A DNA stretch of 64,000 nt from assembly GCF_014170305.1 (NCBI RefSeq), contig NZ_LZZT01000059.1, positions 52,298 through 116,297 of the forward strand, in the 5' to 3' direction. The position numbers and the translations under genes were made by a program. The DNA is from Achromobacter sp. UMC71 (GTDB lineage Bacteria; Pseudomonadota; Gammaproteobacteria; Burkholderiales; Burkholderiaceae_B). Each line of letters starts with the position of its first letter. The first letter of the stretch is position 1. Below the pieces are notes generated by a model. The model was not told the origin of the DNA, searched no databases, and saw only the letters and a program-made list of their open reading frames with translations. Positions 15,693-25,949 of this stretch are shown here, in pieces.

Positions 15693-16952
15693 ATGACTTT
15701 CCCTACCCCTGCCCCTTCCGCCCAGCCGCAAACCGCCGCGCTGGGCGGCGTGCGCGTGCTGGACCTGACATCCGTGGTGTTCGGCCCCTATGCCTCGCAG
15801 ATCCTGGCGGACTATGGCGCCGACGTCATCAAGATCGAAGCGCCCGGCGGCGATTCCACCCGCCATACCGGCCCCGCGCAAGAGCCCGGCCTGGCCGCCA
15901 TTTTCCTGGGCTTGAACCGCAACAAGCGCAGCGTGGTGCTGGACCTGAAGCAGGCTGCCGCGCGCCAGGCACTGCTGACCCTGGTGGATCAGGCCGACGT
16001 GCTGATGCACAGCATGCGGCCGGCCAAGATGGCGGCGCTGGGCCTGGATCCCGGCACCCTGTGCGCCCGCAACCCGCGGCTGGTGTATGCCGGCTTGTAC
16101 GGCTTTGGCGCGGGCGGCGCCTACGACGGCCGCCCCGCGTACGACGACATCATCCAGGGCCTGTCCGGCTTTGCCGACCTGGCGGACCGCCAGACCGGCA
16201 CGCCGCGCTACCTGCCCACCGTGGCGGCCGACAAGACCTGCGGCTTGATCGCCGCGCACGCCATCCTGGCCGCGCTGTTCCAGCGCGAGCGCAGCGGCCT
16301 GGGTCAGCAGCTGGAAGTGCCCATGTTCGAAAGCATGGCCTCGTATGTGCTGGTCGAGCACTACTACGGCCGGCACCTGGCCGACACGGATGGCGAAGCC
16401 GGCTATCCGCGCGTGCTGACACCCTGGCGCAAGCCTTGCCGCACGGCCGATGGCCATGTCTGCCTGATGCCCTACACCGATACGCACTGGCGGGATTTCT
16501 TCCAGGCCACCGGCCATCCCGACCTGGCGGCGGACCCGCGCTTCATTGGCATCGCGGCGCGCACGCGGCATATCGAAACGCTCTACGAACTACAGGCTGG
16601 CATTGTCGCCGAGCACCCCACCGCCTACTGGCTGTCCCTGTGCGAAAAGCTGGAGATTCCCGCCGCGCCAGTCAACCGCCTGCAGGACCTGGAAGCCGAC
16701 CCGCATCTACGTAGCGTGGACTTTTTCCAGCCGCTGCAAAGCGCGTCCGGCAGCCACTACCGCTTCACGCGCAACCCGGTGCGGCTGGCGCGTTCGGCCG
16801 TGCCGGCCGCGATGCCGCCGCAGCTGGGCGAACACACCCGCGACGTGTTGCGCCAGGCAGGCCTGGACGATGCCCGTATCGACGCGCTGCTGCACGCCGG
16901 CGCCGCGCAACAGGCCGACACCTTCCCCGCCCCTCTCAAGGACTCCGCATGA
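15693..16952 (+). CDS. CaiB/BaiF family CoA-transferase
   Basis: A 419-residue family III CoA-transferase, which moves CoA between carboxylic acids through an enzyme-bound anhydride on an Asp. Family blocks are clear: VRVLDLTSVVFGPYASQILA, DYGADVIKIEAPGGDSTR, NRNKRSVVLDLK, and the Asp region AYDDIIQGLSGFADL carrying the probable catalytic Asp. The ATG at 15693 is preferred over 15684 because AGG lies 9 bases upstream of it but only 1 base from the earlier ATG. Its stop overlaps the MaoC start by 4 bases (ATGA). It is divergent from a LysR regulator and probably activates the acid brought in through the Bug receptor at 17562. Confidence 0.92.
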   Translation: MTFPTPAPSAQPQTAALGGVRVLDLTSVVFGPYASQILADYGADVIKIEAPGGDSTRHTGPAQEPGLAAIFLGLNRNKRSVVLDLKQAAARQALLTLVDQADVLMHSMRPAKMAALGLDPGTLCARNPRLVYAGLYGFGAGGAYDGRPAYDDIIQGLSGFADLADRQTGTPRYLPTVAADKTCGLIAAHAILAALFQRERSGLGQQLEVPMFESMASYVLVEHYYGRHLADTDGEAGYPRVLTPWRKPCRTADGHVCLMPYTDTHWRDFFQATGHPDLAADPRFIGIAARTRHIETLYELQAGIVAEHPTAYWLSLCEKLEIPAAPVNRLQDLEADPHLRSVDFFQPLQSASGSHYRFTRNPVRLARSAVPAAMPPQLGEHTRDVLRQAGLDDARIDALLHAGAAQQADTFPAPLKDSA

Positions 16953-17434
16953 ACCCAGACCGCAACGCCCCCGCCCAGCTCGGCCAGGGCTACTACTGGC
17001 AAGACCTGGCCGTGGGCCAGCGCTTTCGTACGTTCCGCCGCACGGTTACCGAGACCGACATCGTCAACTTCATCAGCGTCACCGGCATGCTGGAAACGAT
17101 CTTCATCGACGCCACCTACGCGCATGGCGCGATCCAGGGCCGTCCCGCGCCAGGCGCCCTGACCTACGGACTGATCGAAGGCCTGATCATGCAAGGCATG
17201 GTGCAAGGCACCGGCCTGGCGTTGCTGGAGGTGCACAAGAAAATGCTGGCGCCCGTGGTGGCCGGCGACACCGTCTGGGCCGAGATCGAAGTCACCGGCG
17301 TGCGCCCCACCTCGCAGCACAATCGCGCGGTCGTCACGTCCCGCATCGACGTGTTCAACCAGCACGGCAAGCCCGTCATGACCTACACCGCCACGCGCAT
17401 GCTGGCAGGCCGGCCGGAGCAGGCCGCCGGCTGA
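16949..17434 (+). CDS. MaoC-like (hot-dog fold) dehydratase/hydratase
   Basis: A 161-residue MaoC-family protein. The N-terminal block YYWQDLAVGQRFRTFRRTVT is followed by TETDIVNFISVTGMLETIFID, where family members carry the Asp/His dyad; here the second residue of that region is not a clear His, so catalysis is not proven. A later GDTVWAEIEVTGVRPTS block is typical. MaoC enzymes hydrate enoyl-CoA esters such as mesaconyl- or crotonyl-CoA. The gene overlaps the CoA-transferase by 4 bases and precedes a Bug receptor, so it is part of a CoA-dependent acid pathway together with the acyl-CoA dehydrogenases at 12507-14678. Confidence 0.88.
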   Translation: MNPDRNAPAQLGQGYYWQDLAVGQRFRTFRRTVTETDIVNFISVTGMLETIFIDATYAHGAIQGRPAPGALTYGLIEGLIMQGMVQGTGLALLEVHKKMLAPVVAGDTVWAEIEVTGVRPTSQHNRAVVTSRIDVFNQHGKPVMTYTATRMLAGRPEQAAG

Positions 17435-17561
17435 AGCCCCCCCGTTTCCCGGCATCCAGCGGACAAGCGCCCCGGTCAGAGGACGCTGCCGCGCTGAAGC
17501 CGGGGCCGCGACATAGCGCGAGCCCCGGCCTCATCCCTAGAAAAGCACAAGGAGACAACCC

Positions 17562-18527
17562 ATGAAGCACGCATTGCGCGCGGCCCTGCTGGCCGCCCTG
17601 GCATTGGCCGGCGCTCCCGCCGCCCACGCCGCCTGGCCCGAACGCCCCATCACCCTGGTCGTGCCTTTCCCGCCCGGCGGGCCGACAGACCTGGTGGCGC
17701 GGGTGCTGGCCAAGCAGCTGACTGACCAGATGGGCCAGACGGTGGTGGTGGAAAACAAGGGCGGCGCCAACGGCAACATCGGCATGCAGTACGCCGCGGC
17801 GGCCAAGCCCGACGGCTACACGGTGCTGTACAACACCTCATCGATCGCGCTCAGCCCCAACCTGTACCGCTCGCTGGCGTTCGACCCGGTCAAGGACTTC
17901 GCGCCGGTCTCGTCCACCGCCGTCATTCCGCTGGTGCTGCTGGTGCATCCGTCAGTGCCCGCCAAGGACGCGCAGGGGTTCGTCGACTACGCGCGCCAGC
18001 ATCCCGGCAAGCTGTCGTATGGCTCGGCGGGCGCGGGCAACGTCACGCATCTGGGCGCCCTGCTGCTGCTGCGTTCGCTGCAGATCGACGCGGTGCACGT
18101 GCCCTATCGCGGCAGCGCGCCAGCCATGACGGATCTCGTCGGCGGCCAGGTGCAGCTCATGACCAATACCCTGAACGATTCGCTGGGGTTCATCCGCGAA
18201 GGCAAGCTGCGCGCGCTGGCCGTCACCAGCCGGGAACGCAGCGAGCAGTTGCCCGACGTGCCGACCGTGGCAGAGACCGTGGCGCCGGGCTTCGAGATGG
18301 GGGCCTGGCAAGGCGTGGTGGTGCCCGCTGGAACGCCGGACGCGATCGTGCAGAAACTGAACGCCGAAATCCGCCGCGCGCTGCAATCCGAGCCAATGCA
18401 GAAGCAGCTCAAGGTACAGGGCGCGCAGGCGTTGGGATCGACGCCGCAGGAATACAGCGCCTACATCAAGAGCGAGATCCAACGCTGGGGCGCGGTGATC
18501 AAGGAAGCCGGCGTCAAGCTGGACTAA
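17562..18527 (+). CDS. Bug/TctC-family periplasmic receptor, CaiB cluster
   Basis: A 321-residue receptor with a signal peptide (MKHALRAALLAALALAGAPA, cleavage near AHA-A) and the Bug signature WPERPITLVVPFPPGGPTD at the mature N-terminus; later GSAGAGNVTHLG and VPYRGSAPAMTDLVGGQ are family hallmarks. Known Bug proteins bind carboxylates, amides or aromatic acids. Good ribosome-binding sequence (AAGGAGACAACC) precedes the ATG. It lies 127 bases after the MaoC gene and probably captures the acid that the CoA-transferase activates. No membrane TctAB genes are visible in the window, so the protein may use a transporter encoded elsewhere. Confidence 0.9.
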   Translation: MKHALRAALLAALALAGAPAAHAAWPERPITLVVPFPPGGPTDLVARVLAKQLTDQMGQTVVVENKGGANGNIGMQYAAAAKPDGYTVLYNTSSIALSPNLYRSLAFDPVKDFAPVSSTAVIPLVLLVHPSVPAKDAQGFVDYARQHPGKLSYGSAGAGNVTHLGALLLLRSLQIDAVHVPYRGSAPAMTDLVGGQVQLMTNTLNDSLGFIREGKLRALAVTSRERSEQLPDVPTVAETVAPGFEMGAWQGVVVPAGTPDAIVQKLNAEIRRALQSEPMQKQLKVQGAQALGSTPQEYSAYIKSEIQRWGAVIKEAGVKLD

Positions 18528-18568
18528 CCCTCGTCCGCAGGGCAAGAAATCCGCCATCGCCCTCTCTT

Positions 18569-18590
18569 CGGGCCGCCCCTGCGCGGCCCG
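18569..18590 (+). terminator. Hairpin after the Bug gene
   Basis: CGGGCCGC (18569-18576) pairs with GCGGCCCG (18583-18590) across a 6-base loop, 41 bases after the Bug stop. There is no T-tract, so termination is only suggested. Confidence 0.4.
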
Positions 18591-18666
18591 TCCGTCTGCC
18601 CCTCCCTCCCTCGAAAAAGCGCTTGAAAACCGGGATCGCCCCCGGGCAATCCCTAATCTCGACCAC

Positions 18667-18686
18667 AATTGACAGCGCTGTCAATT
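18667..18686. promoter_or_regulatory. LacI-type operator overlapping the sugar-operon promoter
   Basis: AATTGACAGCGCTGTCAATT is a perfect 20-bp palindrome with a central GC step, the form bound by LacI-family dimers. It contains TTGACA (18669-18674), a consensus -35; GACACT follows 17 bases later (18692-18697) as a weak -10. It lies 89 bases before the porin start. Repression by the LacI protein encoded at the far end of the operon (25950-26972) is the simplest reading. Confidence 0.8.
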
Positions 18687-18775
18687 TTGCAGACACTAGT
18701 TTCGCTGGTACCCACCGGACCACGAAAAACAAGCCGCGACGGCCTTCGGCACGGGCGGCGACAGGAGACAAAGTC

Positions 18776-20137
18776 ATGGCATTACCTCCCTGCCTCACGG
18801 CAGCGGCAGGCACCGGCGTGCACCTCCGGCCTCGCCGTTCCCGCCGCTTCCTGCCCGCGTTGTTCACGGCCGGCCTGCTGTTGGCCGGCGCCCCGTCCGC
18901 CCAGGCCTACGACCTGCAGACCAGCCCCTACCTGTTCGGCGACTGGGGCGGATTGCGCACCCGCCTGGCCGAGCGCGGCGTCACCCTGAACCTGGGCTAC
19001 ACCGGCGAAGCCGCGCACAATTTCAGCGGCGGCCAGGACAAGCTGACCCGCTACACCGATCAATGGGTATTCGGCGCCACCATGGACCTGGACAAGCTGC
19101 TCGGCTGGCACGGCGGCACCTTCCAGATGACCATCACCGACCGCAACGGCCGCAACCTGGGCGCCGACGCCGGCATCGGCAACAACATGCTGATCCAGGA
19201 GGTCTATGGCCGCGGGCAGACCTGGCACATGACGCAGTTCTGGCTGAACCAGTCATTCCTGGACAACCGCGTGCAATGGAAGATCGGCCGCCTGACCGTG
19301 GGCGAGGATTTCGCCAGCTTCTCCTGCGACTTCCAGAACCTGACCTTCTGCGGGTCGCAACCCGGCAACCTGGTCGGCAGCTATTGGGTCAACTGGCCCA
19401 CCAGCCAGTGGGCTACCCGCCTGAAGGTCAGCACGTCGGCACAGACCTACGTGCAGGCCGGCGTCTACCAGGTCAACCCGAACTACGTCGACGACGGCTA
19501 TGCGCGTCGCCACGGCCTGTCGCTGGACAACCCCAACGGCACCACCGGCGCCCTGATCCCGCTGGAATTCGGCTGGCTGCCGGCCGTGAACGGCCTGCCC
19601 GGTTCGTACAAGTTCGGCGCCTGGTACAACACCTCCAAGGGCGCGGACCTGTACCAGGACGTCAATCATGCCGCGCGCGGCGAAACCGGCCTGGCGCCGC
19701 GCGAACGCAGCGGCCAGTACGGCATCTACATCAACTTCGAACAGCAGGTCACCGGCACCGCCGGCGGCCGCGGCGCCTCGGTGTTCCTGAATGCCTCGCA
19801 GGCCGATCGCAATACGGCCGCGCAGGACCACCAGATCGCGCTGGGGTTGCAGTACAAGGGACCCTTCGGCCAGGCGCGCGATGTCATCGGCGTGGCGGTC
19901 GGCGCCACCCACAACAACGGGCGCTACGCCGACTACGTGCGCCAGCAGGACCAGCGCCTGGGCACCCACAGCAAGGTCGGCGACGGCTACGAGTACGTGG
20001 CCGAGGCGTATTACAGCTGGTCGCCGATCCCATCCATTTACCTGCGGCCCAATCTGCAGTACATCAGGCATCCAGGGGGCACCAGCGCCAACCACGACGC
20101 CTTCATCGTAGGCTTGAAGACCGGCATCACATTCTGA
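18776..20137 (+). CDS. OprB-type carbohydrate-selective porin
   Basis: A 453-residue outer-membrane porin that lets sugars into the periplasm. The ATG at 18776 is chosen because ACAGGAGAC lies just upstream, and the product then begins with an Arg-rich n-region and a signal peptide ending SAQA-Y. The mature protein opens LFGDWGGLRTRLAERGVTLN, the OprB hallmark, and ends in Phe (TGITF), as outer-membrane barrels do for assembly. It is the first gene of a six-gene sugar operon, 26 bases before xylF. The frame stays open upstream of this start, but that part overlaps the operator and is unlikely to be translated. Confidence 0.9.
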   Translation: MALPPCLTAAAGTGVHLRPRRSRRFLPALFTAGLLLAGAPSAQAYDLQTSPYLFGDWGGLRTRLAERGVTLNLGYTGEAAHNFSGGQDKLTRYTDQWVFGATMDLDKLLGWHGGTFQMTITDRNGRNLGADAGIGNNMLIQEVYGRGQTWHMTQFWLNQSFLDNRVQWKIGRLTVGEDFASFSCDFQNLTFCGSQPGNLVGSYWVNWPTSQWATRLKVSTSAQTYVQAGVYQVNPNYVDDGYARRHGLSLDNPNGTTGALIPLEFGWLPAVNGLPGSYKFGAWYNTSKGADLYQDVNHAARGETGLAPRERSGQYGIYINFEQQVTGTAGGRGASVFLNASQADRNTAAQDHQIALGLQYKGPFGQARDVIGVAVGATHNNGRYADYVRQQDQRLGTHSKVGDGYEYVAEAYYSWSPIPSIYLRPNLQYIRHPGGTSANHDAFIVGLKTGITF

Positions 20138-20163
20138 GCGCATCGCGCCACAAGGAGACAGAC

Positions 20164-21180
20164 ATGACCCCAATCCTGCGCCGCCTGCTGGCCTGCGCGC
20201 TGGCACTGCCCGCCACGCTGTTCGCCGCCCACGCCGCCCATGCCAGCAAAGAGGCTCCCGTGATCGGCTTTTCCATCGACGACCTGCGGGTCGAGCGCTG
20301 GACCCGCGACCGCAACTACTTCGTCGAGGCGGCCACCGCGCTAGGCGCCAAGGTCAACGTGCAATCGGCCAACGCCAGCGAATCGCGCCAGATCGCCCAG
20401 GTCGAGAACCTGATCGCCGAAGGCGTGGACGCGCTGGTCATCGTGCCCTTCAACTCCAAGGTGCTGGGTAGCGCCATCGCCAAGGCGCACCGCAACGGCA
20501 TCAAGGTCATCGCCTACGACCGGCTGATCCTGGGCGCGCCGCTGGATGGCTACGTGTCGTTCGACAACATCAAGGTCGGCGAAATGCAGGCGCAGGGCAT
20601 GGTCGACGCGGTGCCCAAAGGCCGCTACTACCTGCTGGGCGGCGCCGCCACCGACAACAACTCGCGCATGTTCCGCGAAGGCCAGATGAACGTGCTCAAA
20701 CCGCTGGTCGCCAAAGGCGACATCACCATCGTGGGCGAGCAATGGACGCCCGAATGGGATCCATCCAAGGCCCAGGCCATCATCGAGAACGCGCTGAACG
20801 CCAACGACAACGACATCCAGGCCATCGTCGCCTCGAACGACGGCACGGCCGGCGGCGCGATCCAGGCGCTGGCGAGCCAGAAACTGGCGGGCAAGGTCGC
20901 GGTGTCGGGCCAGGATGCCGACCTGGCCGGCGTGCGTCGCGTCGCCGCCGGCACGCAGACCATGACGGTCTACAAGCCGATCAAGGCCATCGCCGAGGCC
21001 GCCGCACAGATGGCCGTCAACCTGGTGCAGGGCAAGCCGCCCGCCTTCAACGCCAAGCTCGACAACGGCAAGGGCCAGGTCGACTCCCTGCTGATCAAAC
21101 CCGTGCTGGTAACGCGCGACAATATCGACATCCTGGTCAAGGACGGCTTCTACACCGCTGACCAGATCTCGGGCAAGTAG
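20164..21180 (+). CDS. xylF: D-xylose-type ABC importer binding protein
   Basis: A 338-residue periplasmic receptor. A signal peptide (cleavage near AHA-S) precedes PVIGFSIDDLRVERWTRD, which parallels the start of mature XylF. Other XylF-like blocks are NLIAEGVDALVIVPFNSKVL, GGAATDNNSRMFREGQMNVL, SNDGTAGGAIQALAS and VSGQDADLAGVRR. AAGGAGACAG precedes the ATG. It is followed 14 bases later by xylG. The match is strong across the whole length, so xylose or a very similar pentose is the best guess, but fine substrate choice in this family cannot be fixed from sequence. Confidence 0.9.
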   Translation: MTPILRRLLACALALPATLFAAHAAHASKEAPVIGFSIDDLRVERWTRDRNYFVEAATALGAKVNVQSANASESRQIAQVENLIAEGVDALVIVPFNSKVLGSAIAKAHRNGIKVIAYDRLILGAPLDGYVSFDNIKVGEMQAQGMVDAVPKGRYYLLGGAATDNNSRMFREGQMNVLKPLVAKGDITIVGEQWTPEWDPSKAQAIIENALNANDNDIQAIVASNDGTAGGAIQALASQKLAGKVAVSGQDADLAGVRRVAAGTQTMTVYKPIKAIAEAAAQMAVNLVQGKPPAFNAKLDNGKGQVDSLLIKPVLVTRDNIDILVKDGFYTADQISGK

Positions 21181-21194
21181 CAAGGAAGCGCACC

Positions 21195-22742
<1,548 letters not shown>

Positions 22743-22747
22743 ACGCC

Positions 22748-23935
22748 ATGACCCAGATGCTCGCATCCTCTTCCTCCGAACCGCGGCCGCGCAGCGGCCA
22801 CCCGCCACTGCGCCAGCTGTTCGCGCGCCACAAGCTGCTGGCCATGCTGCTGGCGCTGGGCCTGATCTGGCTGTTCTTCTGGCACCAGACCCACGGCAGC
22901 TTCCTGCGCCCCAACAGCATCTCCAACCTGCTGCTGCAGATGTCGGTGACCGGCATGCTGGCCTGCGGCATGGTGCTGGTCATCATCGCCGGCGAGATCG
23001 ACCTGTCGGTGGGCTCGTTGCTCGGCCTCTTGGGCGGACTGGTCGCCATTCTGACCGTCAACCTGGGCTGGAACACTTGGCTATCCGTGGCCGTGGTGCT
23101 GGCCGCCGGCGCAGGGTTCGGCCTGATCAACGGCTGCCTCACCACCCGCTTGCGGGTGCCGTCCTTCATCGTCGGCCTGGGCGGCATGCTGGCTTATCGC
23201 GGCCTGGTGCAGTTGAGCACCGACAGCGTCACCATCGCGCCGGTGCCCGACGACCTGGGCGCCATTGCCCAGGCCTTCGTGCCGCCCGCCTTGTCCTGGA
23301 TCATTGTCGCGCTGATCATCGCCCTGTCCTGCGGCCTGACGCTGGCGCGCCGCCGCCGCCATCACCGGCTGGGGCTGGAGGTGGCGCCGCGCTGGATCGA
23401 CGGCCTGAAGATCGGCGCCATCGCCATCGCGGCCGCTGGTTTCGTGCTGGTGCTGAACCAGGCTCATGGCGTGCCGCTACCCGTGCTGATCCTGCTGGCC
23501 TTGCTGGGCGTGTTCTCGTGGATCACCACCCAGACCGTGTTCGGCCGCCACGTCTACGCGGTCGGCGGCAACGTCGAGGCCAGCCGCCTGTCCGGCGTCA
23601 ACGTCAAGCGCGTCAAGCTGATGGTGTTCATGCTGATGGGGCTGATGTGCGCCTTCGCCGGCATCGTCACCACCGCGCGCTCGGCCGCCGGCTCGCCGTC
23701 GGCTGGCGTGGGCGGAGAGCTCGACGCCATCGCCGCCTGCTTCATCGGGGGCACCTCGATGCGCGGCGGATCGGGCACCGTGTACGGTGCGCTGATTGGC
23801 GCGCTGGTGATGGCCAGCCTGGACAACGGCATGCAGCAGATGAACGTGGACACCTCCTGGCAGATGATCGTCAAGGGCGCCGTGCTGGTGCTGGCGGTGT
23901 GGATCGACGTCGCGACGAGGCCCGAACGTGCATAA
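22748..23935 (+). CDS. xylH: D-xylose-type ABC importer permease
   Basis: A 395-residue inner-membrane permease of the CUT2/BPD_transp_2 family with roughly ten membrane segments. The block GMVLVIIAGEIDLSVGSLLGL is the family signature, and FGRHVYAVGGNVEASRLSGVNV and GGTSMRGGSGTVYGALIGA follow near the C-terminus. The ATG at 22748 lies 5 bases after the xylG stop, and translation of the two is probably coupled. The C-terminus overlaps the GTG start of the lactonase gene by 8 bases. Confidence 0.92.
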   Translation: MTQMLASSSSEPRPRSGHPPLRQLFARHKLLAMLLALGLIWLFFWHQTHGSFLRPNSISNLLLQMSVTGMLACGMVLVIIAGEIDLSVGSLLGLLGGLVAILTVNLGWNTWLSVAVVLAAGAGFGLINGCLTTRLRVPSFIVGLGGMLAYRGLVQLSTDSVTIAPVPDDLGAIAQAFVPPALSWIIVALIIALSCGLTLARRRRHHRLGLEVAPRWIDGLKIGAIAIAAAGFVLVLNQAHGVPLPVLILLALLGVFSWITTQTVFGRHVYAVGGNVEASRLSGVNVKRVKLMVFMLMGLMCAFAGIVTTARSAAGSPSAGVGGELDAIAACFIGGTSMRGGSGTVYGALIGALVMASLDNGMQQMNVDTSWQMIVKGAVLVLAVWIDVATRPERA

Positions 23936-25010
23936 CCCGCCCCCCGTCAGCGCACCTGCCAGCTGCCTGCTCGCCGTCGGCACCTATACCGAGATCCTGC
24001 CTCACGTGCAGGGCCGCGGCCTGGGCATCCATCTGCTGGCCTTCGATGGCGCGACGGCCACGTTCCATGAACGGCAGGTGCTGGCCGGCCCGGTCAATCC
24101 CTCGTACCTGTGCGCGGCCGCCGGCCGCCTCTATAGCGTCAGCGAACAGGAACGCGATGCGGCGCTGGATATCTTCGCGATCGAAGACGGCGGCACGGCC
24201 CTGCGCCCCATCGGCCGCGCCGATATCCCCGGCAACGCGCCTTGCCACGTCAGCGTCAACCTGGCAGCGCGGCAGCTATACGTGTCGAACTATGGTTCGG
24301 GCGAACTGCTGTGCTACACGCTGGACGGCAACGGCCTGCCCCAAGGCGCGCCGCAAGTCATCGCGCGCCGCGGCGCGGGTCCGCGGGCGGATCGCCAGGA
24401 ACGGCCGCACCTCCACTACGCGTCGCCGTCCCCCGACGGCACGCACGTCTACCTGTGCGACCTGGGCACCGACACGGTGGCCTGCCATCGCGTGCGGCCG
24501 GACGGCCTGGAAACCACACCGGTGCGGGAATTGCGCACGCGGCCCGGCGCCGGGCCGCGCCACCTGGCCCTGACGCAGGATGGCTTGCTGGCCGCCGTAG
24601 TGGAAGAACTGTCGAATACCGTCGCGGTGTACACGCTGGACGAACCGGTGCGTGAACTGGCCCGCGCCAGCACGCTGCCTCGCGACTGGCGCGGCGAGAA
24701 TACCGCCTCGGCCGTGCGCCTGCATCCCGACGGCGAACTCCTGTATGCCGCCAACCGCGGCCACGACAGCGTTGCCGTCTACCGCCTGCGCCGCGCCGCG
24801 CCCTGGCTCGACCTCATCGGCTTCATCGCCGTCGGCGGCCGCGCGCCCCGTGATATCGCGCTCACGCCCGACGGCGCGTTCCTCCTGGTGGCGTCCCAGG
24901 ACGACCACTTCATCCGTGCGCTGCGCCTGGACCCGGCCACCGGCCTGGCGTGCGCGCAGGGCGAACCCTACCCCCTGGCCTCGCCCGCCTGCCTTTGCCC
25001 CTTGCCTTGA
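23928..25010 (+). CDS. Lactonase family protein (6-phosphogluconolactonase/Pgl-like beta-propeller)
   Basis: A 360-residue seven-bladed beta-propeller of the lactonase family (PF10282), which opens sugar lactones. Repeated blade motifs are visible: SPDGTHVYLCDLGTDTVACH, PGAGPRHLALTQDG, HPDGELLYAANRGHDSVAVY and GRAPRDIALTPDGAFLLVAS. It starts with GTG at 23928, overlapping xylH by 8 bases, so the two are co-translated. There is no signal peptide, which places it in the cytosol. With the dehydrogenase gene 16 bases downstream, it probably hydrolyses the aldonolactone that enzyme makes. Classical PgL activity on 6-phosphogluconolactone is the alternative. Confidence 0.87.
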   Translation: MHNPPPVSAPASCLLAVGTYTEILPHVQGRGLGIHLLAFDGATATFHERQVLAGPVNPSYLCAAAGRLYSVSEQERDAALDIFAIEDGGTALRPIGRADIPGNAPCHVSVNLAARQLYVSNYGSGELLCYTLDGNGLPQGAPQVIARRGAGPRADRQERPHLHYASPSPDGTHVYLCDLGTDTVACHRVRPDGLETTPVRELRTRPGAGPRHLALTQDGLLAAVVEELSNTVAVYTLDEPVRELARASTLPRDWRGENTASAVRLHPDGELLYAANRGHDSVAVYRLRRAAPWLDLIGFIAVGGRAPRDIALTPDGAFLLVASQDDHFIRALRLDPATGLACAQGEPYPLASPACLCPLP

Positions 25011-25026
25011 ACCGGAAGCTTTCACC

Positions 25027-25938
25027 GTGACCTCTCCCCTGCCCCCCGCCCGCATCGTCGTCACCGGCGCCACTGGCCAGCTCGGCCGCAAGGCCCTGGC
25101 CATCCTGGCGCGCCAACCCTGGTGCGAGCACCTGATCGGCATCGACCTGCACGCGGACGACACCGCCTTCAGCCCGGAAGTGCGCGACCGCCTGACGCTG
25201 GTGGCCGCTGACCTGGAGCGCCCCGATCCGGCCTGGACCCGCCACTTCACGGGCGTGGACGCCGTGCTGCACCTGGCGGCGCGGCACTCGACGCCCGACG
25301 CCAGCTGGGAAGAGGCGCTGGGTTCCTACAACATGACCCTGAATGTCCTCACCGCCGCCGCCACGCACGGCGTGCGCCGGTTGGTCTATTCGTCATCCAA
25401 CCATGCCATGGGCGCGTACAAGGACCAGCCGCTGGCCGCCACCATCGGTCCGGGCAAGCTCACCGCTGCAACCGAGCCCGCCCCCGGCACGCGCTGGTTC
25501 GATGGCGAGCGCGACGTGCATTCGCTGGCCTACGGTACGTCCAAGGTGATGGGCGAACGCCTGTGCCGCGCCTACTCGGCGGTGACGCAAGGCCGGCTGT
25601 CCACGGTGCTGGCGCGCATCGGCTGGATCCTGCCAGGCGAGAACGATCCGCGCGACATGACCTACTCCGGCGTGGCGCACCAGCGCGCGCCCGCGCCTGC
25701 CGCGCTCGACGAGCCGGCTCGCCGCGCGCTGGCCTGGTTCCACGACATGTGGCTGTCCAACGAGGATTTCGAACGCTTGCTGATCGCCGCCTTGACGGCG
25801 GATTCCGCCGATTGGCCCGACGGCAGCGTCACGGTCAACGGCGTGTCCGCCAACCAGGGCAGTGCCTGGGACGTGGCGGGCGGGCAAGCCAGCATCGGCT
25901 ACGCGCCACGCGACGACGTGCGCCGCCGCCTGGGCTGA
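25027..25938 (+). CDS. NAD(P)-dependent sugar dehydrogenase-like protein (extended SDR, uronate-dehydrogenase-like)
   Basis: A 303-residue extended short-chain dehydrogenase. The Rossmann motif is VTGATGQLGRKAL (about residues 13-25), the catalytic pair is Tyr-x3-Lys in YGTSKVMGE, and SSSNHAMGAYKDQ resembles the SSNHTIGFY segment of uronate dehydrogenases, which oxidise the C1 hydroxyl of a sugar to a lactone. The GTG at 25027 is chosen because it follows the lactonase stop by 16 bases; the frame is open further upstream but that part lies inside the lactonase gene. The operon context (xylose importer plus lactonase) suggests an aldose or uronate 1-dehydrogenase; an epimerase role is not excluded. 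Confidence 0.82.
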   Translation: MTSPLPPARIVVTGATGQLGRKALAILARQPWCEHLIGIDLHADDTAFSPEVRDRLTLVAADLERPDPAWTRHFTGVDAVLHLAARHSTPDASWEEALGSYNMTLNVLTAAATHGVRRLVYSSSNHAMGAYKDQPLAATIGPGKLTAATEPAPGTRWFDGERDVHSLAYGTSKVMGERLCRAYSAVTQGRLSTVLARIGWILPGENDPRDMTYSGVAHQRAPAPAALDEPARRALAWFHDMWLSNEDFERLLIAALTADSADWPDGSVTVNGVSANQGSAWDVAGGQASIGYAPRDDVRRRLG

Positions 25939-25949
25939 GGCGCGGGCGG

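Noticed and set aside
24652..25026. Upstream extension of the sugar-dehydrogenase frame
   Set aside because: It lies inside the lactonase gene, and the Rossmann fold begins just after the GTG at 25027.
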